A stretch of 64,000 bases of DNA from Sporothrix humicola (Eukaryota > Ascomycota > Sordariomycetes > Ophiostomatales > Ophiostomataceae), in assembly GCA_021396245.1 (NCBI GenBank), contig WNYE01000088.1, positions 116,371 to 180,370 on the forward strand. The letters run 5' to 3'. This document shows positions 19,751 through 30,031 of the stretch, one piece after another. The stretch's first letter is position 1. Every line of letters starts with the position of its first letter. The notes beneath the pieces were generated by a model. The model saw only the letters and a program-made list of their open reading frames with translations, searched no databases and was not told the DNA's origin. The position numbers and the translations under genes are program-made.

Positions 19751-21545
19751 ATGATGTCAGGGACACCAGAAATTGACGTTCTCGTCATCGGAGCAGGCCT
19801 CTATGGCATCCAATCCGCAAGAACATATCTCAAAGTACACCCCAATGCGAAGCTTGCCATGCTGGAGGCGAGCACAAGCATAGGAGGGGTATGGAGCAAA
19901 GGTAAAAAAAAAAAAAAAAAAAAAAATCTGATATATTTTGCCAGACCTTGACGTACTCTGGTATCGTTTGCCGGCTCCGACAGGCAGCCTGCAGACCGCG
20001 TCTACGAGTTCTTACGGACACAGGATTCTGTCTCCGTTGCCGAGTTCTCCGATGTCCCACTTGAACTCAGGCCCGACGACATATTCTGCGGCCTCTTCTC
20101 GACAACACACATGACGCGCTATCTTGAGAAATACGCTCGCTCCCACGAATATGCCGGCTTGACATTGGAAGATCGGATCCTTTTCAACAGCCGTGTCAAG
20201 TCCGTAACGAAGACACAAGAGGGCCTTTGGCATGTCGAGCTGGGTGGTGGTCCGACAACCTTTCTTCGTGCCACGAAAGTCATTGATGCATCTGGCATTA
20301 CCACTGAGCCTGAATTGCCCGACATTCCAAACTTGACGGAATTTAAAGGCATCCAGATGCACATGAAGGATCTTGCTGCGTCTGATCTTTTCACGAACTC
20401 GGCCTGTCATCGTATCGCGGTGATTGGCGGGGCCAAGTCAGGCGCCGACGCGTCCTATTCTGCCGCGCGGGCCGGCAAGACGGTTTACTGGATCATCCGC
20501 AAGTCGGGCAGCGGACCTTGCTGGTACTCGCCCGCGCACACGTCGCCGCCGTTCCAGTCCCCGGACGAGCCGCTCCTCAGCCGGATTCTATTCAATATCT
20601 TGTCGTCGCACTTTGTCAAGGACACGTTTGTCGTGCGGCTCTTGAACCAGACGGCCATTGGGCGTAGCATCATCCGATTCTTGTGGCGTTCGATCAAAGG
20701 CGACTCTCGCAAGCGGGCCAACTTTGACCGGCCCGACCCACTGGGGAACGGCTTCAAGCATCTCGAGCCGGACACGCCGCTTTTCTGGGCCAACGACAAC
20801 ACGGGTGTCGAGCAGCGTGACGATTTTTTCGACATCATTGCCGAGCACGTCAAGATTATCCGACAAGACATTGAGCAGATGGACGCGGATGCGGTGGTGC
20901 TCGCCGACGGGACCCGGATTGCCGTGGATACGGTCATTTACGGCACGGGGTGGCAACAAACACCCGGCTATTACGATCCGCAGACGGCGCTCTCCCTCGG
21001 TCTCCCCGTCCCTTGCAGTCTCGGGCCCGCGGCCACCGTCGACCGCGACAAGTGGGACGCCCTGGAAGCCGACGCCGACAAGGTCGTGCTGGCGCGGTTT
21101 CCCATCCTCGCGGATCCCCCGCCATTCTCCAAGAAGGAAGCAAAAATGACGCCGTACCGTCTATACCAGAGCATCGTGCCCATCCACGACTCATCTGTTG
21201 TATTTCTCGGCCGCATGAGCGTCGTCAGTCGTCAATGCCTGGCGCGTGGCCGAAGCGCAGTCCCTGTGGGCGGTAGCCGCGCTGGACGGCAGGATCCATG
21301 CGATGCATTCAACGGCAGCGATGGAAAAGGACGTCGCGGAGACGGTGGTCTGGTGTCGCCGACGGTATTTGAACAAGGGCCAGTTGGCGAACTGGTTCTT
21401 GTGGGATTGTGTCGCTTATACGGATCGCCTCCTCGAAGAATTGGGGCTAACGAGCCATCTCGGCAAGGAGGGCATACTGTCGCCGTGCCGGGCGAAGAGC
21501 TTGAGCGGCTTAGTGGATGAATACAGAGCGAGGCTTTCGAGCTGA
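19751..21545 (+). CDS. Flavin-containing monooxygenase-like protein, frameshifted near the 3' end
   Basis: Two exons, 19751-19901 and from 19995, separated by a 93-nt intron (donor GTAAAA, acceptor CTGCAG) that holds a 23-bp poly-A run. The N-terminus has the FAD-binding IDVLVIGAGLYGIQSAR and IGGVWSK. Further on are HMTRYLEKYARSHEY, VIDASGIT, the second nucleotide-binding motif IAVIGGAKSGADAS, and DTVIYGTGWQ. This is the layout of the FMO/Baeyer-Villiger-like group that uses NADPH and FAD to oxygenate small molecules; substrate unknown. At 21221-21234 the heptamer GTCGTCA occurs twice in tandem. Removing one copy would keep the frame open into AEAQSLWAV and on to a natural stop at 21545. As it stands the frame runs into an unrelated tail ending at 21520. 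The protein is therefore probably non-functional, unless the duplication is an assembly error. Confidence 0.75.
19904..19926. repeat. 23-bp poly-A run inside an intron
   Basis: Begins directly after the GT donor of the monooxygenase intron. Length changes here would not affect the protein but may affect donor recognition. Confidence 0.85.
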
Positions 21546-22340
21546 TTGAGGCGCCGAACATGTGATTCACGTCATTTTAGATATAATAACGCACATTTCA
21601 TGAATAGCGCAACTACCGCCCACTCCCTATTACGGATAAACAAGACTGGCATTTCACCTCGAAGATAGGGCGTTCCTTCTTCTCCTTGTCTCCGTGAATG
21701 AATGCATGAATGCATGAATAAAGAATGTTAAAATCACCCGTGTCAAGCACCCTACAACGGCGTCCGACCCTTGATGGCTGGGGACTTGTAGGAGCTGTGC
21801 GCCGGCTCGGGCGGCCGTAGGCGGCGGCCGCCGCGTCACGCCCCTTCAAGTTTAGTGTGCCAAAGCCTCGCTGGCCTCGCACTCGGTGGTGGCTGAAACG
21901 GGCGTCATTTACCGTCCCAGACGATAAAGTAGCCCGACGATGTTACAAAGAACACTTCACAAGGGCAAGTAGTCTCGGCTAGGTGATCATGCTAGAAGGG
22001 GCTTATTCGATAAGAACAGTGAGACGAGGGTTGTTGACAACTTCAGGGTCTATTCTAGGGGCCCTTTGATTTTATTCTAGAATATGTTCCTCCGTTTTTC
22101 TTGCTCTTGTCTCCTCCTTCTCTTTTTCTTTCATTTTTTTCATCTTTTTTTTGGCCTCCCCTCTTATTAGTGGAACATATAACCACTCAATGATCCCCCT
22201 TCATCCACGCCCACCATCCTTCCTTCCCAAGGAGGGAGTGGTCCACATAAAGAAGCAACACCGACGTGAGTATTACGACACAAACGACGATGATGTACAT
22301 CTATTTGCGCTGATCGGCGGTAGATCATCATGAATCACTC
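21546..22340. other. Intergenic, no gene seen
   Basis: Contains short T-rich runs near 22130-22150. Only short overlapping frames. Probably the 3' flank of the monooxygenase gene and the promoter of the rhodopsin-domain gene. Confidence 0.5.
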
Positions 22341-22415
22341 ATGAATCACGCACTAACTCCCCGGACTGCGCAGATTTCAAGTGCTGTTACCGAGCAAAAA
22401 TCTTTACAAGCCAAG

Positions 22416-23793
22416 ATGGCGCTCCCCGATCACCACTTCGCTGCCGACGCCACGGCCAGCCTTATCACGCGCGTGTCTGCTATCTACCCGACGACGCCGC
22501 TGCAGCAGTTTGGCTTCGCCATCATCGTGTTCTTCCCGATCCTCGCGTTCATTGTCGTCGCCTTGCGGGTGTATAGCCGTGTCAAGACGAAGTAGTTTGG
22601 TATCGACGATGGCTTGATCGTTGTCGCCATGGTGTTTTCGATTGGCGAAACGGCCACAATGTACATGTGTATGAAGACCAACTTTATCGGCATCCACATA
22701 TGGGACGTGCCAGCCAGCTATGACGTGGAAACGGCCGCCATCTGGAACTTTCTGGTGCAGGTTCTGTACAACCCCATCCTGGCGCTGGTCAAGACGTCGA
22801 TGCTGCTTTTCCTGCTCAAGCTCGGCAGCCAAAAGCCCGGCGTCCGCTGGTGTATACACAGCCTCAACGCCCTCAACCTGTCGCTGATGGTCGCCATCTT
22901 TGTTGTCGTCATCTTCGAGTGCACCCCTGTCGCGTATAGCTGGGACAAGACCATTGTCGGCGGCCACTGCATCAACGAGGCCACGTTCCTTATTGCCACC
23001 TCGGGTCTCACGATCTTCACTGACATACTCTTCCTGGCCTTGCCCTTTTGGGTTTTCCTGGGCCTTAAGATGCCGATGCGCGTCAAGATTGCTCTGCTGT
23101 TTGTGTTTATGCTCGGTGCCATGTACGTCTTGCACCTTTTTTCCCCGTCTAAACGTCCTCCCGTCCTCCCTTTGGTGCTCTTTTCTTTTTATACTAACAT
23201 CCTTGGCTTTCAGCGTCACTATTATCGGCATTGTTCGTTTGGTCTCCTTTTACCGCGGCTTCTTCCTGCCGCCGGGTCCAGATCCATTCTACTCCCTTGC
23301 TTTCTGCACGTCGGCCATTGAGATCAACATGGCCATTATTTGTGCCTCCGCACCGGCTCTGCGTGGACTCATCCGCACTTGGTTCCCGCGCTTTTTCTCG
23401 ACCAGAGGCAAGGGATACAACTACAACGACACGCCCGGGCGTGGTACGGATCCATACGGAGCCGGAAGCGCTGCTACGAAAATCAGCGGCCGGCGAAAGG
23501 AGTGGGGAAGTGGTGCTGATGGCGACAGCCGCCGGCCAAATACGCTTGTCAGCGGCACTGGGGGCTCGTTTGCGCTGCGTGACTTGAAAGGATCCAAGAT
23601 GCACGCCACTGTCAACAGCTCGCCCAATGCCAGCGAGGAGGAAATCATGACCTACAATGGCATTGTGCGGACGACCGACGTCTCGGTCCACTTTGACCAG
23701 GAGAATCAACGTCTGGGCAGCGCACACCGTGACCGGAGTCAAGACCGTGGAAGCAACTTGGGTCTCCGGAGAAGCGTCAACGAAATGGCGTAA
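22416..23793 (+). pseudogene. Rhodopsin-domain seven-helix membrane protein with a premature stop
   Basis: Frames around one intron (23123-23213; donor GTACGT, branch ACTAAC, acceptor TTTCAG) encode a fungal rhodopsin-domain integral membrane protein of the PTH11-related kind. Seven hydrophobic segments are visible, starting with FGFAIIVFFPILAFIVVALR and ending with EINMAIICASAPALRGL, followed by a polar Ser/Arg/Gly-rich cytoplasmic tail of about 150 residues. Family marks present are FGIDDGLIVVAM, the helix-3 region with the VKTSMLLFLL segment, and the C-x(n)-C loop around CTPVAYSWD and GGHCIN. A TAG at 22593-22595 interrupts the frame right after the first membrane helix, where relatives usually have a residue before FGIDDGL. 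A C-to-T change from CAG would explain it. The likely start is the ATG at 22416, with an in-frame alternative at 22341. Confidence 0.75.
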
Positions 23794-24565
23794 AAGAAGC
23801 TGGCCACACAGAAAACTTGCTTCTGTTGAGATTTAGTAACTAGGAAAGGAGAAGATGAAAGGAAAGGTTAACGTGTACTTGCTAAATCGTTCGTCTTATC
23901 TATACAATATAGTTTACATGGCCCTCAAACCAGCGGTTTTTTTTAACGAAAAGACATTGTTGTTGTGGTTTTGATGTCTTTTACCGGAGAGCGCGATAGG
24001 CTTTAATTACTAACTTTTTCTTTATTATATATCCGCATTCTCTCCTACCTAGAAAATGGTGAGTTATTCGCGCCCCGAAGGCTCGTTATAGTTTTCTCTT
24101 AAGTACGGAGTATCTTTCATTTGTATAATGCAACTGCTAGTAGGGCATCTTATACGTTCCTACTTGTACGAACTCTCTTTGAAAACCTTGGTCTTCTACA
24201 CAGCGCTAGGCAACCAGTTAATTATACACGGTCATGCTCGGCGGCAGAGAGGCGGTGACAGGGCCACAATTACGACGTACTTTGTATGGTCACCATCTCT
24301 GTTTTCAACGTGGCGCAGCACGACCGCCCAGAGCCAGGCGCATGCTGTAGCCTTGGACTCTGTATGGGGCATAGCACAAGTCCCATAAACCGGGCAGTTT
24401 GCCATTCTACACAGCTTTCGTCGATATTCTTTCATCATCCCCGAGACGTTTCTATGCCATTATTATTATCACCAGCCAACAAATCTCACTATAACGCTCT
24501 TGCGTAGAAGTTTCTGCGCGAACTACCAGACGAGCTATCCTTATCTTGGGTCAGAATCAACAGCC
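23794..24565. other. Intergenic, no gene seen
   Basis: An AT-rich 3' flank (23870-24030) and then the upstream region of the TIR-domain gene. It contains one copy of the dispersed TACGGAGTA motif at 24104-24112. Confidence 0.5.
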
Positions 24566-27500
24566 ATGGCCGACGGCGTGGAAGCCCCTCACCCCGCGGC
24601 TACGGGGCAGGACTTGGACGTCTCGTCTTCTGCACTGCTGCGCATCCTCGGCGGCGTCGTCGTGGCCACCAAATGCGTCAACGAGACCGCCGTCACGGCC
24701 GTGGAGACGTGGATCGCATCGTCCAACAACAAACACACAGCTCTAGACTGGCTCACGTTGGCCGACGCTGCATTTCCTGCGGCACGTGGCGACGGAAACG
24801 ACGACGACAACACGTACGCACGGCAAATTGCCCGTCTCACCGTCGCCGTCAGTCATCTGTGCGAGGCATCCCGCCGCAACGCATCCGTGCCACCCGATGA
24901 CCTGGGCCGTATTTGGTCCGCCGTGCGCGATGCCCTGGCCGGCACGGCACGCGCGACACAACCGCTGGGCGCCGCCATGCGCAGCTCGCAGGGCTTTTTG
25001 CATGTACCACTGTGCAGCATCACCAAGAACGGCAACATTGACGAGTTGGTTCGCCTGCATGTGTGGCTGCCGGTACCGGGTAATACGGTGCAAAAGGAGG
25101 ATGTGGATGATGGCAGCGAAGTATTCGCCGTGCACTCGCACCAGCCGTTTGCGCAAAGCTGGATCCTCGCCGGCGAGGGGACCGACCACCCGTATGCCGT
25201 CGAGTCCGTCGACGACGTCCGCGACGCCACGCATGCGCGATATGCCGTGTCCTGGTCTGGTCCGGTGGAGCAAAAGAATGGCGCCGACACTAACGACACC
25301 GACGACACTAGCACAACCTACAAGACGCACCAGACGGCCTCGACCGTGCGAAACACCGGCCGCTATGTCCGGGCGACGGCCCTAGCGCCCGCCACCTACG
25401 GCCCCGGCAGTAGCTACACCATCCCCGCGGCCGCCTACCACTGGTCCGAGGCGCCGTCCGATGCGCTCCACGCGACGCTGTTCTATTTTGATGCCAGCCG
25501 CGGCTTTGTCAAGGAGGCCGATGTGCTGGGGCCCGTCGACGTGCAATCACACACGCAGTACCGCGATCCAGCGGGCGTCACACCGGCCGAGTTGGCAAAC
25601 AGCGTCGAGATCGTGCGCCGGTGGGAGGCGCGGATGAGCCAGGCGCGGGAGCACGCCCGCCGTGCCGAGTGGGAGCAGGCGCTGCACGAGCTGGACAAGG
25701 CGTTGGCGTTGGCTGTGGCGACGACGGCCACTGCAACTGCCACTGCAACTGCCACTGCAACTGCCACTGCAACTGCCACTGCAACTGCATTCCCCAATGT
25801 GGCCCGCTATCGACGCATCGTGCAAGGCGAGCTCGGCAGCACAAATCGCCGCTTTGGACGCTACAGCGTGGCCGCGGACTTCTTGGAGGCGGCACTGGCC
25901 GGGATGGACAAGGACGACGATGCCAATGGCGCCAATGGTGCCAAGAGTGTCGACGACAAGGTCCGCCGCCGTGGAAGCTGGCCGCAGCGCCTCGAGGTCA
26001 GCGGCGAGTTGGGCGTGGTCTACCGCCACATGGGCCGGCTCAACGATGCCCAGCGGGTCCTGCAGATGCAGTTCGACACCGCGTTGGCGCTGGGCGCGCA
26101 CAAGGCAGCATGTCGCGCCATTGGCAACCTCGGCATGGTCAACTACCAGCTGTCGCAACTGGCCAGAGACGAAAAGGACGAGACGCGCAGCCAGGAACGC
26201 CTGACGACCGCCATACAGCAGCTTGAGGAGCGCATCGAGCGGGCATGCCGCCTCCGGAACGACACATCCATGGCCGTCGGAGACCCGTCGCTGCCTGCGC
26301 TGGCCTCCATGTGGGAGTCCATTGGCCTGCAGCGACTGTCGCTGTGCTATGCCGCCACGGGGAAGCCCGGAGACACGCGCCGCGGCGTGCAAGCCTCGGA
26401 AGCGGCCTTTGCGCTCACCGCCGATTTGCCGGACCCGACCGTCGTGGCCCTGTCGAACCTGTTCCTGGGCCGCGCCCTTGTGGCTGACGGCGACCGGAAG
26501 CGAGCGGCCGCATATCTTTCCGGCGCACTGATCCCCGCCGGCCGCTGCACGCCGGCCATTGCGCTGTGCAAGGAGCCGTCCGCCGAGCACCGGACCTACC
26601 TCAGCGAATTAATCACGGTGATCGAAGAGGAGGAAGCGAAAAGGGAAGCGGAAACCGGTTCCTCCGGAATGCAAGGTGCTGGGCTCGACGCCGTCGACGA
26701 GCACGGCTACACGGCTCTTGACTACTGCACCTTTAATAGCGACGAAGCCACCGAGGCACTGGTGGTCGATGCGCTGCGTCGCCAGCTACACGCGCGCGCC
26801 GACCGAGAGCTGGCCGAGCGCCGCGCCGAGGCCCGTCTGCGAAAAGGCTACCGTGAGCTGTTCCAGGAGATGCTGCGGCCGGTGCTTCTCGGGGGCAAGC
26901 CATTGCATGGTGTCTCGATAGGCAAGGAAGACACCATTGCTCGGCTGCGCGCGGTCTACGCCAAGGCACTTGTCGCCTCCTCCGCGGGCGGCTACCGTGG
27001 CGTCTTTGACGACCTCAAGTGTGTGCCCTACCCTGCATTTGCCGCCGTCGGCCATCTTCCGGGAGCGGCCGACAACCTGACAAGGCACTTTGTGGCGCCT
27101 GCGTCTGCATCTGAGTCTGCATCAGAGTCTGCATCAGAGTCTGCATCAGTTGCGCGCAATGCCGCCGACGACACCGTCGACTATGTCATTTTCATCTCCT
27201 ACCGCTGGATCAATGTCGCGCGCGGCGCCATCTCGCCCGACGACGCCGCCCACACACAGTACCGCCGCATCTGTTCCGCCGTCGAAGCCTTTTTGCGCCT
27301 GCACCCCGAAGTGAGCCGGGACCGCCTCGGGCTGTGGATCGACCACGCGTGTGTTGACCAAGCCAACCCGGCGCCCGGCATCGCCGCCCTGCCCATGCTC
27401 GTGGCCCAGTGCAACGCCGTCATCAGCCTCACCAGTCCCGACTACTACGACCGCGCCTGGTGCAGCGTCGAGGTCATGATGGTGCAGGTGCTGCGGCGCG

Positions 27501-27682
27501 CCTATGGGCTGCACCAGTGGTACGAGCACGTCGTTGATGCGACAAGCGGGCAAGAAGGGCAAGAATCGCTGCGCACCGGCCCCATGGACATGCAGATTGT
27601 CATGGCGCACAAGGCCCTTGCCTTTGAGACGGACCGGCCCAAGATTCTGTTCCTGGAACGGCAGGCCAAGCTGCTCGGATAA
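24566..27682 (+). CDS. TPR-ankyrin protein with C-terminal TIR-like domain
   Basis: An intronless 1038-aa protein. Residues about 1-380 are an unrecognised N-terminal region that includes a beta-rich stretch (VFAVHSHQPFAQSWILAGEG, SSYTIPAAAYHWSEAPSDAL, LHATLFYFDASRGFV). Tetratricopeptide-like helices follow (ELGVVYRHMGRLNDAQRVL, AIGNLGMVNYQLSQLARD), then one ankyrin-like repeat (VDEHGYTALDYCTF). Residues about 870-1000 form a TIR-like domain: DYVIFISYRW (strand A/box 1), LGLWIDHACVDQ, MLVAQCNAVISLTSPDYYDRAWCSVEV. The last carries WCxxE with Glu969, the position of the catalytic glutamate in NAD-cleaving TIR domains. The protein ends ILFLERQAKLLG. It probably acts in the cytoplasm as a signalling or cell-death protein, by analogy with TIR-repeat proteins. 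The ATG at 24566 (CAGCCATGG) was preferred over an in-frame ATG at 24500. Two in-frame 12-bp minisatellites are noted separately. Confidence 0.8.
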   Translation: MADGVEAPHPAATGQDLDVSSSALLRILGGVVVATKCVNETAVTAVETWIASSNNKHTALDWLTLADAAFPAARGDGNDDDNTYARQIARLTVAVSHLCEASRRNASVPPDDLGRIWSAVRDALAGTARATQPLGAAMRSSQGFLHVPLCSITKNGNIDELVRLHVWLPVPGNTVQKEDVDDGSEVFAVHSHQPFAQSWILAGEGTDHPYAVESVDDVRDATHARYAVSWSGPVEQKNGADTNDTDDTSTTYKTHQTASTVRNTGRYVRATALAPATYGPGSSYTIPAAAYHWSEAPSDALHATLFYFDASRGFVKEADVLGPVDVQSHTQYRDPAGVTPAELANSVEIVRRWEARMSQAREHARRAEWEQALHELDKALALAVATTATATATATATATATATATATAFPNVARYRRIVQGELGSTNRRFGRYSVAADFLEAALAGMDKDDDANGANGAKSVDDKVRRRGSWPQRLEVSGELGVVYRHMGRLNDAQRVLQMQFDTALALGAHKAACRAIGNLGMVNYQLSQLARDEKDETRSQERLTTAIQQLEERIERACRLRNDTSMAVGDPSLPALASMWESIGLQRLSLCYAATGKPGDTRRGVQASEAAFALTADLPDPTVVALSNLFLGRALVADGDRKRAAAYLSGALIPAGRCTPAIALCKEPSAEHRTYLSELITVIEEEEAKREAETGSSGMQGAGLDAVDEHGYTALDYCTFNSDEATEALVVDALRRQLHARADRELAERRAEARLRKGYRELFQEMLRPVLLGGKPLHGVSIGKEDTIARLRAVYAKALVASSAGGYRGVFDDLKCVPYPAFAAVGHLPGAADNLTRHFVAPASASESASESASESASVARNAADDTVDYVIFISYRWINVARGAISPDDAAHTQYRRICSAVEAFLRLHPEVSRDRLGLWIDHACVDQANPAPGIAALPMLVAQCNAVISLTSPDYYDRAWCSVEVMMVQVLRRAYGLHQWYEHVVDATSGQEGQESLRTGPMDMQIVMAHKALAFETDRPKILFLERQAKLLG
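25727..25786 (+). repeat. 12-bp minisatellite, five copies, in coding sequence
   Basis: Five perfect copies of GCCACTGCAACT encode an alternating Ala-Thr run between the N-terminal region and the TPR helices of the TIR-like protein. The 12-bp period keeps the frame whatever the copy number. Confidence 0.9.
27103..27148 (+). repeat. 12-bp minisatellite in the linker before the TIR-like domain
   Basis: Nearly four copies of TCTGCATCAGAG (the first with one base different) encode a Ser-Ala-Ser-Glu linker directly ahead of the TIR-like domain. Frame is preserved. Confidence 0.85.
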
Positions 27683-27908
27683 GACGCGGGGAGGATTTAG
27701 GATATGTGGTTAAACAGAGTGCGGACATGTAAGCAAACGACACGCTGCTTTGAGACGATTGAGACGATTCTGTTTTTTTTTTTGTTTTTTTAAAAGACTT
27801 CTTACTACATGATTGCCCTGTGCTACGTGTGCTACGTGCCAACGTATAAAGCATGTCCTTTTGCAAAACCTAAAGTGATTAAAACTAAATACGCCCAAAC
27901 CGAAAATA

Positions 27909-28557
27909 AACAATCGCCACCTTTGCGATCCTCTTCACGCTCAATGCCACATGGACGGTCGACCGCTTCGGCCGCCGGTTCCTCTTCATCGTCGGCTCCA
28001 CTGGCATGGCCCTGTGCACGCTGCTCATCGCCATCGTCGGCCTCGAGACCCCCAACGTCAACGGCACCAAGACACATGCCATGGGCGTCGCCAGCGCCTT
28101 CCTCGCCTTCCTCTTCATCTTCTTCTACAAGCCGTCCTGGGGCGCCACAACCTGGATCTACACCGCCGAGGTCTTCCCGCTCAACGTGCGCGCCCAGGCG
28201 TGCGGCATGGCCACCCAGATGCAGGGCATTGCCAACATCATTCTCCAGCAGTTTTTCCCCACCTTTTACGCCAACTGCGGACTGTAAGGCCGTCCCTTGT
28301 CCCACCTCCTGCCTTTGCCCTCTGCCCTCTGCCCTCTGCCTTCTCCGTCCCTTGCGAACCCACCCAGGAAAACGTTCTTCTTCTTCATGACAACCAACAT
28401 CTGCCTCGCCATCTTCGTCTACTTCTGCCTTCCTGAAACCAAGTCTGTCTCTCTGGAAGACATGGACACCCTGTTCGGCGGCGTGAGCCATGTTGCCAAG
28501 GGCGCCGCCCTGAAGGAAGTCAACACCGAGGCCCCGGATACGGTCACCAAGGAATAA
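27909..28557 (+). pseudogene. 5'-truncated MFS sugar transporter
   Basis: The C-terminal third of a sugar-porter family protein. It starts abruptly inside a membrane helix (TIATFAILFTLNATWTV) after AT-rich sequence, then shows the signature DRFGRR, further helices with FFYKPSWGATTWIYTAEVFP, NVRAQACGMATQMQGIAN, an 84-nt intron (28284-28367, GTAAGG to CCCAG), the last helix and the family tail PETKSVSLEDMDTLFGG, ending at 28557. About the first 300 residues of a normal transporter (roughly 500 aa) are missing and no start codon context is present. What remains has no internal lesion, so the truncation itself looks like the inactivating event. Confidence 0.8.
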
Positions 28558-30031
28558 GACGAACGTGCCCGCGGTGTCGAACTGAGAAAGTCACTGGCGC
28601 TTTGTGTAAGTCAACTGCATGAGGCCCTATGATTGGCTGAAGTTGTGCAAGTCAACACGGGGTCTCGCTCCTTTGTCGCAAAAATGAGGCGTTGTTTGTG
28701 GAACGAACAAAGCTTGCGTGTACACTGCGCGTTGCCGTGTCCTGCTTAGATAGTAAAATACGCTGTGAGATATGGCTTTGCAGACGGGAAACGGGAGTGA
28801 CTTGTTTTTAGGTGGTAGGGCTATGTATTGTTTTCTGAACCAGTGTGCCAAATAAATGGGGTTTGACCAATGAAATCATCAACCATAAGAAAAGGCCTAC
28901 TCGTATGTTCGTGCCGAAGGAGATGGGACGTCGCGAGGAAAGTCATCGCATTACAATTGTTTGTTTGTTTTAACGTCGGGGCTTAAAGCCAGACCTCCCG
29001 AAGAGTATCCGACGGGCCAGAGGCAACAGAGAATCCCATGAAAAAGAGGAACAAGGCCCAAAATGGGCGTCCTCTGCCGTCTACATGTACACCAACTTTG
29101 AGTGCCCTGCAGAGCTGCCGTTGAATATACAGAGTACAGTCTCAAGCATTTCGTTCGCGGTTCATGGGGCAGCTCCATTTATGCCCTTTTCCGGTGTGTC
29201 TAATATCCACCTTCTCCTCGACCGGTTTTCCAGACTTTCCTCTTTCTCCACGTGTATTTGGCTTGATGTCTGCGACACAACACAGGAAGTGCAGGTCTTT
29301 TTTTTTTTTTTAGTTTAGATATAGATAAAATTTTCTTAATATAAATATGTTTCTTTTTTAATAATTTAATAATTAAATTAGATACACCTGAAGTTTGAGG
29401 AATTTATCTCACAGATTGCAGAGCAAAGAACTTTTGACACGGTCATCCCCACGTCAGGTAGGGAAGCTTTCTTCGCACGATGTAACGAGTAGCCAAGAAA
29501 TACGAGAATGGCAGACGCAGTTGGGTATCACGTACAAAAGAAAATATACACGTACAGGGAAAGAAAAGATTGAAAAGAAAAGAAAGTAGGGAGACAAATC
29601 AAACAGCTCAGTTGCTGTCTCCTTATTGACTTTTCCCAAAAGAGGCCATCTGGCAATTGGCGATAAGACGCAGTGAGACCCCGCTAATTGCAATAGGCGC
29701 CAAAAATGCAAATACCCGTAGCCTCGAATTCCCTATTTGGGACTAGACCCAGCCGCCCGTTGCCCCGTCTTTCTCTCCATTCCTATTTAGGCTTTTGGGA
29801 ACGGACAGCTTGAGCTTCCAACAGCCAACACAGCAACTACGACACTTGGACACTTTCCTTGGACAAACACGGCCATCTGTCGTCGTACGCATCACTGTTT
29901 GTCCATCGACCATCGGACGGAGCACGAGACCTCGGGTCTGAACGACGATTGACGATTGATCCTACGACAAATTCCTCTGATAAACACAGCGCGTCCACGC
30001 CTGGCACTCCCTGCCAGCGTGTCTTCTCGAC
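28558..30031. other. Intergenic, no gene seen
   Basis: Contains a poly-T run near 29300 followed by an AT-rich segment (29310-29390). The last 300 bp, CA/CT-rich, are probably the promoter and leader of the glucosidase II gene. Confidence 0.5.
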
